A DNA stretch of 21,485 nt from an uncultured Bacteroidota bacterium. GTDB taxonomy: Bacteria > Bacteroidota > Ignavibacteria > UBA10030 > UBA8401. The stretch is taken from positions 1 to 21,485 of the forward strand of contig CALETH010000124.1 in assembly GCA_937920105.1 (NCBI GenBank), in the 5' to 3' direction. Position 1 is the stretch's first letter. Each line of letters begins with the position of its first letter. The position numbers were made by a program, and so were the translations under genes. Below, in pieces: positions 15,313 to 21,409 of this stretch. Under the pieces are notes generated by a model. That model was not told where the DNA came from. It saw nothing but the letters and a program-made list of their open reading frames with translations, and ran no database searches.

Positions 15313-15817
15313 AAGTACTATGGAAAATATCACAATCAATTCCACACAAAAAAAAGAACAATACAAAGAACTTCTACCACAAATAGAATCATTAATTTCT
15401 ACGGAAAATAATTTCGTTGCCAATATTGCAAATATCACTGCCGCATTGAAATCTACCTTTTCATACTATTCTTGGGTGGGATTTTATTTGATGGAAAATA
15501 ATGAATTAGTATTAGGACCTTTTCAAGGAAACATTGCCTGCACACGAATAGCCTTTGGAAAAGGTGTATGTGGAACATCAGCAAAAGAAAAGAAAACCAT
15601 CATTGTTCCAGATGTTCATAAATTTCCCGGACATATTTTTTGTGATGGGAATTCAAAATCTGAAATAGTAATTCCAATTCTTTACAATAATAAAGTCTAT
15701 GGAGTATTGGATGTTGATAGTTATGAATTTAATAGTTTTGATGAAATAGATATGGTATATTTAGAGCAACTTGTTTCACTCATTATTCAAAAACACAAGG
15801 ATACAATTTTTAGATGA
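15302..15817 (+). CDS. msrC: Free methionine-(R)-sulfoxide reductase (GAF domain)
   Basis: 171 residues. fRMsr reduces free L-methionine-(R)-sulfoxide in the cytosol using a single GAF domain. The three redox Cys of the family are at 80 (FQGNIACTRIAFG), 90 (GKGVCGTSAKEKKTIIVPDV) and 114 (HIFCDGNSKSEIVIPI), with the same 10- and 24-residue spacing as Cys84, Cys94 and Cys118 of the E. coli enzyme. The YSWVGFYL and GVLDVDSYEFNSFDEID segments are also characteristic. The start at 15302 overlaps the previous gene by 11 bases; an ATG at 15320 (MENITINS) would avoid the overlap and is an equal alternative, since the first six residues are not conserved. The stop overlaps the next start by 4 bases. 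Confidence 0.93.
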   Translation: MDFKSTMENITINSTQKKEQYKELLPQIESLISTENNFVANIANITAALKSTFSYYSWVGFYLMENNELVLGPFQGNIACTRIAFGKGVCGTSAKEKKTIIVPDVHKFPGHIFCDGNSKSEIVIPILYNNKVYGVLDVDSYEFNSFDEIDMVYLEQLVSLIIQKHKDTIFR

Positions 15818-16662
15818 AAAAACAATTACAAACCCGTCCGGAAAAAGCCTATAAAAATGCAAAATTTTTAAATTCGAAAGCAGCACGCCCCGTAAGAATA
15901 CTTGCAGAATTTTTTGAACCCATGAGCCGATTGCATCATAACGGCGTTCATAATTTTATTGTATTTTTTGGTTCTGCACGAATAAAATCTAAACTTCACG
16001 CAGAAAAAGAATTAAGAGCAATTAAAAAAGAAGTAAAAAAACATAAAAAAGTTTCAGAGCAATTATTACAAAAGTTAGAAGATGCACATCATAACGTCAT
16101 GATGTCTCATTATTATGAAGACGCTGTAGAACTTGCAAGATTATTAACAGTTTGGACAAAAAAAATAAAAGACCCACATAAATTTTTTATTTGTTCCGGT
16201 GGTGGACCAGGAATTATGGAAGCCGCAAATAAAGGAGCATCACTGGCAAAAGGAAAATCTGTCGGACTCAACATCAGTCTTCCGTTTGAACAATTTCCTA
16301 ATCCCTATATTACACCAGAATTAAATTTTGAGTTTCATTATTTTTTTATGAGAAAATATTGGTTTATGTATCTCGGAAAAGCATTAGTGGCATTTCCCGG
16401 CGGTTTTGGTACAATGGATGAACTAATGGAATTATTAACGCTTCTTCAAACTCAAAAAATTAGAAAAAAAATGACAGTGATTTTATATGGTTCAAAATTT
16501 TGGAAAGAAATTATTAATTTTGATGCACTTATTCGTTATGGAATGATTAGTAAAGAAGATATGAACTTATTCAAATATGTTGATACACCAAAAGAAGCAT
16601 GCGAACATTTAATAAAATCTCTAAACAATGATTATCCAGAAATCAATGGAAACGGATTATGA
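15814..16662 (+). CDS. LOG-family protein (nucleoside 5'-monophosphate phosphoribohydrolase-like)
   Basis: 282 residues. The LOG fold is shown by FFGSAR (51-56), FFICSGGGPGIMEAANKG (124-141) and the catalytic PGGFGTMDELMELLTLLQT (195-213). Members cleave the N-glycosidic bond of nucleoside monophosphates, as in cytokinin activation or in PpnN-type nucleotide turnover. This one has an N-terminal basic extension and a Lys/Glu-rich, probably coiled-coil insert (about 58-95) between the first two motifs. That makes it longer than the 190-residue plant-type LOG and closer to the long bacterial group. The substrate cannot be read from sequence. The start overlaps the upstream stop (ATGA) and the stop overlaps the next start in the same way. 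Confidence 0.88.
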   Translation: MKKQLQTRPEKAYKNAKFLNSKAARPVRILAEFFEPMSRLHHNGVHNFIVFFGSARIKSKLHAEKELRAIKKEVKKHKKVSEQLLQKLEDAHHNVMMSHYYEDAVELARLLTVWTKKIKDPHKFFICSGGGPGIMEAANKGASLAKGKSVGLNISLPFEQFPNPYITPELNFEFHYFFMRKYWFMYLGKALVAFPGGFGTMDELMELLTLLQTQKIRKKMTVILYGSKFWKEIINFDALIRYGMISKEDMNLFKYVDTPKEACEHLIKSLNNDYPEINGNGL

Positions 16663-17510
16663 ACGAAAAAGAAATTTCAGAAATAAAATCTATTCTTAAA
16701 TTATTAGATGATGATGATTCAACAGTATTCACCATAGCACGCAATCGTTTGTTGGAAATTGGTGAGCCAGCATTACCATATCTTGACGTAGAAATTCAAG
16801 AAGAAAATCCGCAGTTAAAAGAACGCCTTGATGAAATTGTTACAAGTATCGCAGCAGTGTTAGTAAAAGAGCAATTACTCACACTCAAAAAGCAATCTGG
16901 AGAAGATATTGATTTAGAAGAAGCAGCATTTATTATTGCACGATACGGTGAACCAACAGCAAATATGGAGAAATATAAAAAAGAATTACAACTATATTCT
17001 GAAGAACTTTCTTCGCGATTGGATTTATCAAAAGAACCGGAAGAAATTATTTCTACAATTAATGATTTTTTTATTCAAGAAAAAAACTTTCGTGGAAATA
17101 CAGAAAATTATTATAATGTAGAAAACCAATATTTACACAAAGTTATAGAAAATAAAAAAGGAAATCCATTAGCGTTATGTTTAATCTACATTATTGTTTG
17201 TAAAAAATTACATTTACCAATTTTTGGGATTGGTTTACCAGGACGTTTTATCATCAAGTTTGTATTTGGAGAAAAAGAATTTTTTATTGACCCGTTTAAT
17301 AATGGAAATATTCTTTCTAAACAAGAATGTAAAAAATATGTCGAAAATTTTGGACATACATTTCAAGAACATCATTTAAATCCCGTTACGAATGTAATGA
17401 TGATAGAGCGGATGTTACGCAATCTACTTGTTGCTTTTGAAAAAAGTGGAGATACTACACATAAAGAACATTTGCTAGAATATGTTGACATTCTCACAGC
17501 GAGAATGTAA
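16659..17510 (+). CDS. SirB1-like transglutaminase-fold protein
   Basis: 283 residues. The N-terminal helical part (about 1-100) is followed by the Transglut_core2/SirB1 region: NKKGNPLALCLIYIIVCKKL (165-184), GIGLPGRFIIKF (190-201) and FFIDPFNNGNILS (208-220). SirB1-type proteins have a transglutaminase-like fold whose activity is not settled. The residue after GNP is not the usual catalytic Cys of active transglutaminases, though Cys174 is close. The ATG overlaps the LOG gene stop (ATGA). It ends the packed run that began with ygfZ; its stop codon is embedded in a perfect inverted repeat (17488-17508). Confidence 0.8.
   Translation: MNEKEISEIKSILKLLDDDDSTVFTIARNRLLEIGEPALPYLDVEIQEENPQLKERLDEIVTSIAAVLVKEQLLTLKKQSGEDIDLEEAAFIIARYGEPTANMEKYKKELQLYSEELSSRLDLSKEPEEIISTINDFFIQEKNFRGNTENYYNVENQYLHKVIENKKGNPLALCLIYIIVCKKLHLPIFGIGLPGRFIIKFVFGEKEFFIDPFNNGNILSKQECKKYVENFGHTFQEHHLNPVTNVMMIERMLRNLLVAFEKSGDTTHKEHLLEYVDILTARM
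17488..17508. other. Perfect inverted repeat over the sirB1-like stop codon
   Basis: ACATTCTC (17488-17495) and GAGAATGT (17501-17508) with loop ACAGC. It is overlapped by TTGACA (17485-17490) and, 17 bases on, TAAATT (17508-17513). It could be a terminator-type stem lacking a T-tract, or an operator across a promoter directed at ssrA 60 bp downstream. The sequence alone does not decide. Confidence 0.4.
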
Positions 17511-17525
17511 ATTAAAAGACACAAT

Positions 17526-17556
17526 GTCATTCCCGCATGTTATTAGCGGGAATCCA
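17526..17556 (+). repeat. Short palindromic repeat, GTCATTCC family
   Basis: GTCATTCCCGC at the left and GCGGGAATCCA at the right, with arms ATTCCCGC (17529-17536) and GCGGGAAT (17546-17553) around a 9-base loop. It sits 17 bp upstream of the tmRNA 5' end, so it may lie in the precursor leader or near the promoter. Confidence 0.75.
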
Positions 17557-17572
17557 CAAAAAATAAAATTTT

Positions 17573-17939
17573 GGGGGTGTACCGGCTTCGACGGTGTAAG
17601 AATGGTGAGAGAGAAGCATATCGTGCTTTTCGCGTTGCACGTAAATAAAGCGGAAAAACAATAAGCGCAGATAACTATAACTACGCACTTGCTGCCTAAT
17701 TAAAGCAGCAACACCAATAATAAATCTCACTTGACGGATTTATTGGCGGTGCCGACTTCAGTCAAGTTGGTTTGTATTTTGCAAAGGTGATACAAACGAG
17801 AAATAAAATCCTCTGCTAAATTTTAGAAGAGTGAGTGTAACCAACTCTCTAAAACGATACAGTTAACGTTACACTGAATATGGAGAAACTCTCATGGTTT
17901 TTATTTCGGACCGGGGTTCGACTCCCCGCACCTCCACCA
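17573..17939 (+). ncRNA. ssrA: Transfer-messenger RNA
   Basis: tmRNA rescues ribosomes stalled on truncated mRNA, working with SmpB and adding a degradation tag. The 5' end GGGGGTGTACCGGCTTCGAC is the standard tmRNA opening, and the 3' end has the T-arm-like GGACCGGGGTTCGACTCCCC followed by GCACCTCCACCA. The terminal GGGGGTG pairs with CACCTCC in seven pairs including one G-U, forming the tRNA-like acceptor stem, and CCA is encoded. The length of 367 bases is normal for a one-piece tmRNA. The tag frame lies at 17667-17699. A strong terminator follows. No other tRNA gene is seen nearby. Confidence 0.98.
17667..17699 (+). other. tmRNA tag-peptide reading frame, ADNYNYALAA
   Basis: Resume codon GCA at 17667, then GAT AAC TAT AAC TAC GCA CTT GCT GCC and TAA. 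The encoded tag ADNYNYALAA ends in ALAA, the usual protease-recognition terminus. It resembles tags known from Chlorobi and Bacteroidetes (such as ADDYSYAMAA), which supports the taxonomic reading. The alanine charged on tmRNA precedes it. Confidence 0.9.
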
Positions 17940-17962
17940 AAAAATAAGTACATCAAAAAGCG

Positions 17963-17998
17963 AACCCTGTCAGAGTTTTAAACTGACAGGGTTTTTGT
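17963..17998 (+). terminator. Rho-independent terminator of ssrA
   Basis: Eleven-base perfect stem AACCCTGTCAG (17963-17973) and CTGACAGGGTT (17983-17993) with a 9-base loop AGTTTTAAA, followed by TTTTTG-type T-richness. It lies 24 bp after the tmRNA CCA end. Confidence 0.9.
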
Positions 17999-18118
17999 TA
18001 CTGAAAAATCTAAAATCAACGTCATTCAGAGGAGCAAAGCGACGAAGAATCTTTATTTTCTACTCATATTTAAATGTTGAGATTACTCACTACGTTCGGA
18101 ATGACAATTTTTCAGTAA
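17998..18118. mobile_element. MITE-like inverted-repeat element, 121 bp
   Basis: Perfect 12-bp terminal inverted repeats, TTACTGAAAAAT (17998-18009) and ATTTTTCAGTAA (18107-18118). Inside them a second pair, GTCATTC (18021-18027) and GAATGAC (18099-18105), starts two diverged halves of the common GTCATTCnGAGCGAAGCGAAGAATCT-like dispersed repeat. No coding capacity and no obvious target duplication. It abuts the ssrA terminator and lies 28 bp before dapF, so it probably carries or displaces the dapF promoter region. Confidence 0.6.
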
Positions 18119-18145
18119 TCTTAAATAATTTTCTTTTACACTAAC

Positions 18146-18973
18146 ATGAAAAAAATACCTTTTACCAAAATGAGCGGGGCAGGAAATGATTTTGTTGTCA
18201 TTGATAATCGCAATAATATTATTACAGACCCAGTTGGATTTGTTCAAAATGCCTGCCGTAAAAAATATGGAATTGGTGCAGATGGTGCATTATTAGTTGA
18301 AAAAAGCACCAAAGCCGATTTTACCATGAAATATTACAATTCCGATGGAACTTGCGGGGGGATGTGCGGAAATGGGGGAAGATGTATCAGTAAATTTGTC
18401 TACACACACAATATTATTACCAAAACAGAATTTACTTTTGAAGCATTTGATTACATCTATAAAGCAAAAATTTTACCAGATGGAAATGTAGAATTATTGA
18501 TGAAAAATCCTTCCCAAATACAATTACAGAAAAAAATAGTATTAGATGGAAAAGAAGTTACAATCCATTCAATAAATACCGGTGCACCACACGCAGTCAT
18601 GTTCACCAATGAAAATGGTTTTGATTTAGAGACAATGGATTTTGAAAATGTAGGAAGAAAATTACGTTTTCATTTTTGTTTTGGAAATGAAGGAAGTAAT
18701 ATAAATTTAATTCAAGAAATAAGTCCAAATATTCTTAAAATAAGAACTTATGAGCGTGGAGTTGAAGCAGAAACTCTTGCTTGTGGAACTGGCTCAGTTG
18801 CCAGTTCTGTTGCCTATCATCTTCTTAAAAAAGTAAATCCGCCAATAACACTTTTAGTGAGAAGTGGGGAAAAATTGCAAGTGAATTTTCAAAGTAAAAA
18901 TGAAGTCATCACCAATGTTACATTAACAGGTCCAGCAGAAGAAGTTTTTGAGGGAGAGTTTCCGGTAAAATAA
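18146..18973 (+). CDS. dapF: Diaminopimelate epimerase
   Basis: 275 residues, normal length. DapF interconverts LL- and meso-diaminopimelate, supplying lysine and the peptidoglycan cross-linking residue. The two active-site Cys are Cys74 in DGTCGGMCGNGGRC and Cys213 in ETLACGTGSVASS. The N-terminal KMSGAGNDFVVIDNR and IGADGALLVE are also signature segments. The protein is cytosolic and needs no cofactor. The ATG at 18146 lacks a Shine-Dalgarno. It converges with the minus-strand SPOR gene: only three bases separate the two stop codons, with no terminator between, so the transcripts likely overlap. Confidence 0.98.
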   Translation: MKKIPFTKMSGAGNDFVVIDNRNNIITDPVGFVQNACRKKYGIGADGALLVEKSTKADFTMKYYNSDGTCGGMCGNGGRCISKFVYTHNIITKTEFTFEAFDYIYKAKILPDGNVELLMKNPSQIQLQKKIVLDGKEVTIHSINTGAPHAVMFTNENGFDLETMDFENVGRKLRFHFCFGNEGSNINLIQEISPNILKIRTYERGVEAETLACGTGSVASSVAYHLLKKVNPPITLLVRSGEKLQVNFQSKNEVITNVTLTGPAEEVFEGEFPVK

Positions 18974-18976
18974 GTC

Positions 18977-19501
18977 TTATTCTTGTTGAATAGTAGAATC
19001 GCTCTTTATAATTTCTAAAGGTAGCGGAGGAGGAGGTTGATTAATAATAACATTATCTGGAACAACCCATGCTTCTTTATATCCCATCGAATGTAACTTT
19101 TCTAAAAATAGGTTTGCTTCCACACGATTAACAAAATTTCCAATTCTCAATTTATATGTTGGAGCATCGTACACAACATATATCCAAACATCACGAAATT
19201 CATTTTGCAACGTTGTTTTTAAATTAGAAACCTCATCAAAATTTTTTGTAATAGTTATCTGAATTCGAAATCCTTGTAAGGTTTCTGGTAAAGCAACTGT
19301 GGTAGTATCAAAAGTTAATGTCAGTGTTTCTTTTTTTTGTGGTAGAATAAAATTTTCTTCGTAAGAAGATGGTTTAAATGATTTTTCATACATCTCTAAT
19401 TTTTCTTTTTTAGGATATTGAGAAAGAGAATCTTGTGCAAAAAGAGTATTATTTTTTGCATAGAACAATAAAAAAAGAAATATAAAAATGTATTTCGTCA
19501 T
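18977..19501 (-). CDS. Exported SPOR-domain protein
   Basis: 174 residues. The N-terminus MTKYIFIFLFLLFYAKNNTL, then FAQ, is a Sec signal peptide. A C-terminal SPOR-type fold spans about residues 70-150: LQGFRIQITITKNFDEVSNL, then YKLRIGNFVNRVEANLFLEK and LHSMGYKEAWVVPD. SPOR domains bind denuded peptidoglycan glycans, often at division sites. A longer frame from 19525 exists, but the ATG at 19501 gives a proper signal peptide and a 4-base ATGA overlap with the upstream gene, so I chose it. The C-terminus is Pro-rich (QPPPPLPLE). It is the last gene of the deoC-led unit and converges on dapF. Confidence 0.85.
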   Translation of the reverse strand: MTKYIFIFLFLLFYAKNNTLFAQDSLSQYPKKEKLEMYEKSFKPSSYEENFILPQKKETLTLTFDTTTVALPETLQGFRIQITITKNFDEVSNLKTTLQNEFRDVWIYVVYDAPTYKLRIGNFVNRVEANLFLEKLHSMGYKEAWVVPDNVIINQPPPPLPLEIIKSDSTIQQE

Positions 19502-19956
19502 AAATTTTCTATTTTTGCTATCCACACATCATAATATTTTTTAGGATGTTGGCTTTGTAAAGTAGAAAGCAGATTTTTTGCTAATTCTGGTGTTGAAAAT
19601 CTTCCCACTAAAACACGATGGAGTTTTAAAGATTTTTCGTAAATAATGTAGGTGGGGATTGTTTTGTAGATTTTTTGAAAATATTGTTGTGATTTTAGAG
19701 CATTTTCTTTTTTGGTAAATGCACCAATTTGAATACTATAAAATGGATTTTGTTTTATTTTGTAAAATTCTACGGAAGGTGAAGTATTTTTTTTTATTTT
19801 TTGTTTTGTAACGATAATAGTATCTTCTTTTGTAGAAAATCCTTTTTTAATCGAATTTTTTTTTGGTGGAATCATTTGTTGAGAAGAAGGACATCCATAA
19901 AAAAATCCGGCAAGACAAAAGAAAAAAAAATAGATATGTAGTTTTTTGAGAATCAA
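19498..19956 (-). CDS. SPOR-domain lipoprotein
   Basis: 152 residues from a TTG start that overlaps the deoC stop by four bases (TTGA). The N-terminus MILKKLHIYFFFFCLAGFFY followed by GCPSSQQ has a hydrophobic stretch and a lipobox-like FYGC, so it is probably a lipoprotein. A basic linker leads to a SPOR domain at about 70-152: FYSIQIGAFTKKENALKSQQ, then LHRVLVGRFSTPELAKNLL and YYDVWIAKIENL. It is paired with a second SPOR protein downstream by an ATGA overlap. I infer a cell-wall or outer-membrane role; a link to deoC's nucleoside catabolism is not obvious and may be only positional. Confidence 0.85.
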   Translation of the reverse strand: MILKKLHIYFFFFCLAGFFYGCPSSQQMIPPKKNSIKKGFSTKEDTIIVTKQKIKKNTSPSVEFYKIKQNPFYSIQIGAFTKKENALKSQQYFQKIYKTIPTYIIYEKSLKLHRVLVGRFSTPELAKNLLSTLQSQHPKKYYDVWIAKIENL

Positions 19957-20717
19957 TATCCACCTTGTGATGTTGGTGCATCATTAACAATAGCAATTCC
20001 AGCACTTGTGCCAAGACGTTTTGCTCCGCACGCAATAAGTTTTAATGCTGTTTCACGATTACGAATTCCTCCAGATGCTTTTACACTCATAGTATTTCCA
20101 ACAACATATTTTATTAATGTAATATCTTTTTCTGTTGCTCCTCCACCATTAAATCCCGTAGAAGTTTTTACAAAATCTGCTTTTGCTTCTTTTGTTAAAA
20201 GACAGGCTGCAATTTTTTCTTCTTCAGTGAGAAGAGAAGTTTCAATAATAACTTTTGTAATAATGTTGTAAGATTTTGCTGCTTGAACAACTTCCGCAAT
20301 ATCATTCTGCACATACTCATATTCACCGGATTTTAATTGCCCAATATTGATAACCATATCAATTTCGGTTGCTCCGTTTTTTATTGCTTGTTCGGTTTCA
20401 TATTTTTTTATGGAAGTTAATGTTGCTCCCAAAGGAAACCCGATAACAGTACATACTTTTACAGAAGTATTATTCAAAATTTTTGCACATAGTGGAATGT
20501 ATGACGGATTAACACAGACACTTGCAAAAGAAAATTGTTTTGCTTCATTACATAACCTTTCTATTTGTGATGTTGTTGCTTCTGGTTTGAGAAGTGTGTG
20601 GTCTATCATGTGAGCAAGTTGAGAAGAAGAAAGTGTGGGAACTTTTACTTCAATTGGAAGAGAAGAAACTTGCTGGAAAAGATGTTGAATTTTTTGCTGT
20701 AAATTTTGAGGGTTCAT
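19953..20717 (-). CDS. deoC: Deoxyribose-phosphate aldolase
   Basis: 254 residues. DeoC splits 2-deoxyribose 5-phosphate into glyceraldehyde 3-phosphate and acetaldehyde in deoxynucleoside breakdown. The Schiff-base Lys is Lys184 in ADFVKTSTGFNGGGAT, with the partner Lys213 in SVKASGGIRNRETAL and the catalytic Asp120 in GATEIDMVINIGQLKSG. The IDHTLLKPEATTSQIERLC opening of the barrel starts near residue 38, so there is an N-terminal extension of about 35 residues, predicted helical. The length otherwise fits the short class I bacterial family. It leads two translationally coupled SPOR genes and has no visible Shine-Dalgarno. Confidence 0.97.
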   Translation of the reverse strand: MNPQNLQQKIQHLFQQVSSLPIEVKVPTLSSSQLAHMIDHTLLKPEATTSQIERLCNEAKQFSFASVCVNPSYIPLCAKILNNTSVKVCTVIGFPLGATLTSIKKYETEQAIKNGATEIDMVINIGQLKSGEYEYVQNDIAEVVQAAKSYNIITKVIIETSLLTEEEKIAACLLTKEAKADFVKTSTGFNGGGATEKDITLIKYVVGNTMSVKASGGIRNRETALKLIACGAKRLGTSAGIAIVNDAPTSQGGY

Positions 20718-20733
20718 TTTTAGATTTTTACAG

Positions 20734-20762
20734 ACTAGTCAAGTTTTAAAAACTTGACTAGT
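20734..20762. repeat. Perfect palindrome between deoC and the arginine decarboxylase gene
   Basis: Arms ACTAGTCAAGTTTT (20734-20747) and AAAACTTGACTAGT (20749-20762) with one central base, so the folded loop is the T/A-rich middle. A T-tract follows only on the plus strand, whereas both flanking genes are on the minus strand. It may stop antisense transcription or be a dispersed palindrome related in layout to the ssrA terminator stem; it is not a canonical terminator for the gene at 20781. Confidence 0.6.
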
Positions 20763-20780
20763 TTTTATTGTGAGAAAAAA

Positions 20781-21326
20781 TTACGGTATTAATACTGCAC
20801 AAGAAATCACTGTTGTCCATTTACCATCTTTATCGCCTTCTGCAGATTGTGTTATATTGAAAGTTTTCAAAAATTTTCCACTCATCTTAAATGCTTTTTC
20901 ACGTTCATCCCAAGCAACATGAGGGTCAAATTCAAGCCCTAAAGTTGTAGCAAGCATTGTTGCCGCTAAATCTTCTGCATACTCACCGGAACGTTCTTCG
21001 GTTTCTCCATAAGGGTGATGTTCAGAAAGGTAACCATATTGTGTTTCATCTGCGGCTTGTGCTACACCAATGGAAGCGGCAATAAGTCTGTTGGGTTCAT
21101 TTGTTGCATTACGTGCCATAACTACAAATGTTACAGACCCCGGGTCTAATAATTTAATTCCTTCGGCGGGTGGAATGCGTTTACATTTTGGTGGATAAAT
21201 ACTTGATACGGTAACAAGATTGTATTTTTCAATCCCTGCATTACGTAAGGCAAGTTCGAAAGATTGTAAATAATCTTTATGTCTTCCAACGCCTTTGGTG
21301 AAAAACATTTTTTGTGGAACGAACAA
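20781..21326 (-). CDS. pdaD: Pyruvoyl-dependent arginine decarboxylase
   Basis: 181 residues, typical proenzyme length. It makes agmatine from arginine, the first step of one polyamine route, using a pyruvoyl group instead of PLP. Self-cleavage is expected between Ser41 and Ser42 in NLVTVSSIYPPKCKRIPPAE, which also carries the conserved PP turn. The GYLSEHHPYGETEERSGEYA segment with its acidic residues is characteristic, as is the N-terminal FFTKGVGRHKDYLQSFELAL. I chose the TTG at 21326 because AGGAG lies 8 bases upstream; an internal ATG at residue 7 lacks that spacing. Bacterial examples occur in Chlorobi, Bacteroidetes and Chlamydiae. Confidence 0.95.
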   Translation of the reverse strand: MFVPQKMFFTKGVGRHKDYLQSFELALRNAGIEKYNLVTVSSIYPPKCKRIPPAEGIKLLDPGSVTFVVMARNATNEPNRLIAASIGVAQAADETQYGYLSEHHPYGETEERSGEYAEDLAATMLATTLGLEFDPHVAWDEREKAFKMSGKFLKTFNITQSAEGDKDGKWTTVISCAVLIP

Positions 21327-21334
21327 TTTCTCAT

Positions 21335-21339
21335 CTCCT
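21335..21339 (-). promoter_or_regulatory. Ribosome-binding site for pdaD
   Basis: AGGAG on the minus strand, 8 bases before the TTG at 21326. It decides the start: an ATG at 21334 is immediately adjacent to the AGGAG and belongs to another frame. Confidence 0.75.
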
Positions 21340-21409
21340 AAAAAAATTGTGAAAAAAAATGAATTATTGAATTTGTTTTAATATAAAAGATAGTAAAGAA
21401 AAATGAAAG

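Noticed and set aside
17482..17730. Open frames on both strands over the start of ssrA
   Set aside because: They overlap the sirB1-like gene end, a palindromic repeat and the structured tmRNA 5' region; no protein features are seen.
19502..19525. Earlier start for the second SPOR protein (MDSKNRKF)
   Set aside because: It would bury the signal peptide behind charged residues; the ATG at 19501 gives a normal signal and a 4-base overlap.
21146..21334. ATG at 21334 as the first gene start on the minus strand here
   Set aside because: The ATG abuts the AGGAG with no spacer and the frame is a shadow of pdaD; the TTG at 21326 has the right spacing and the conserved protein.
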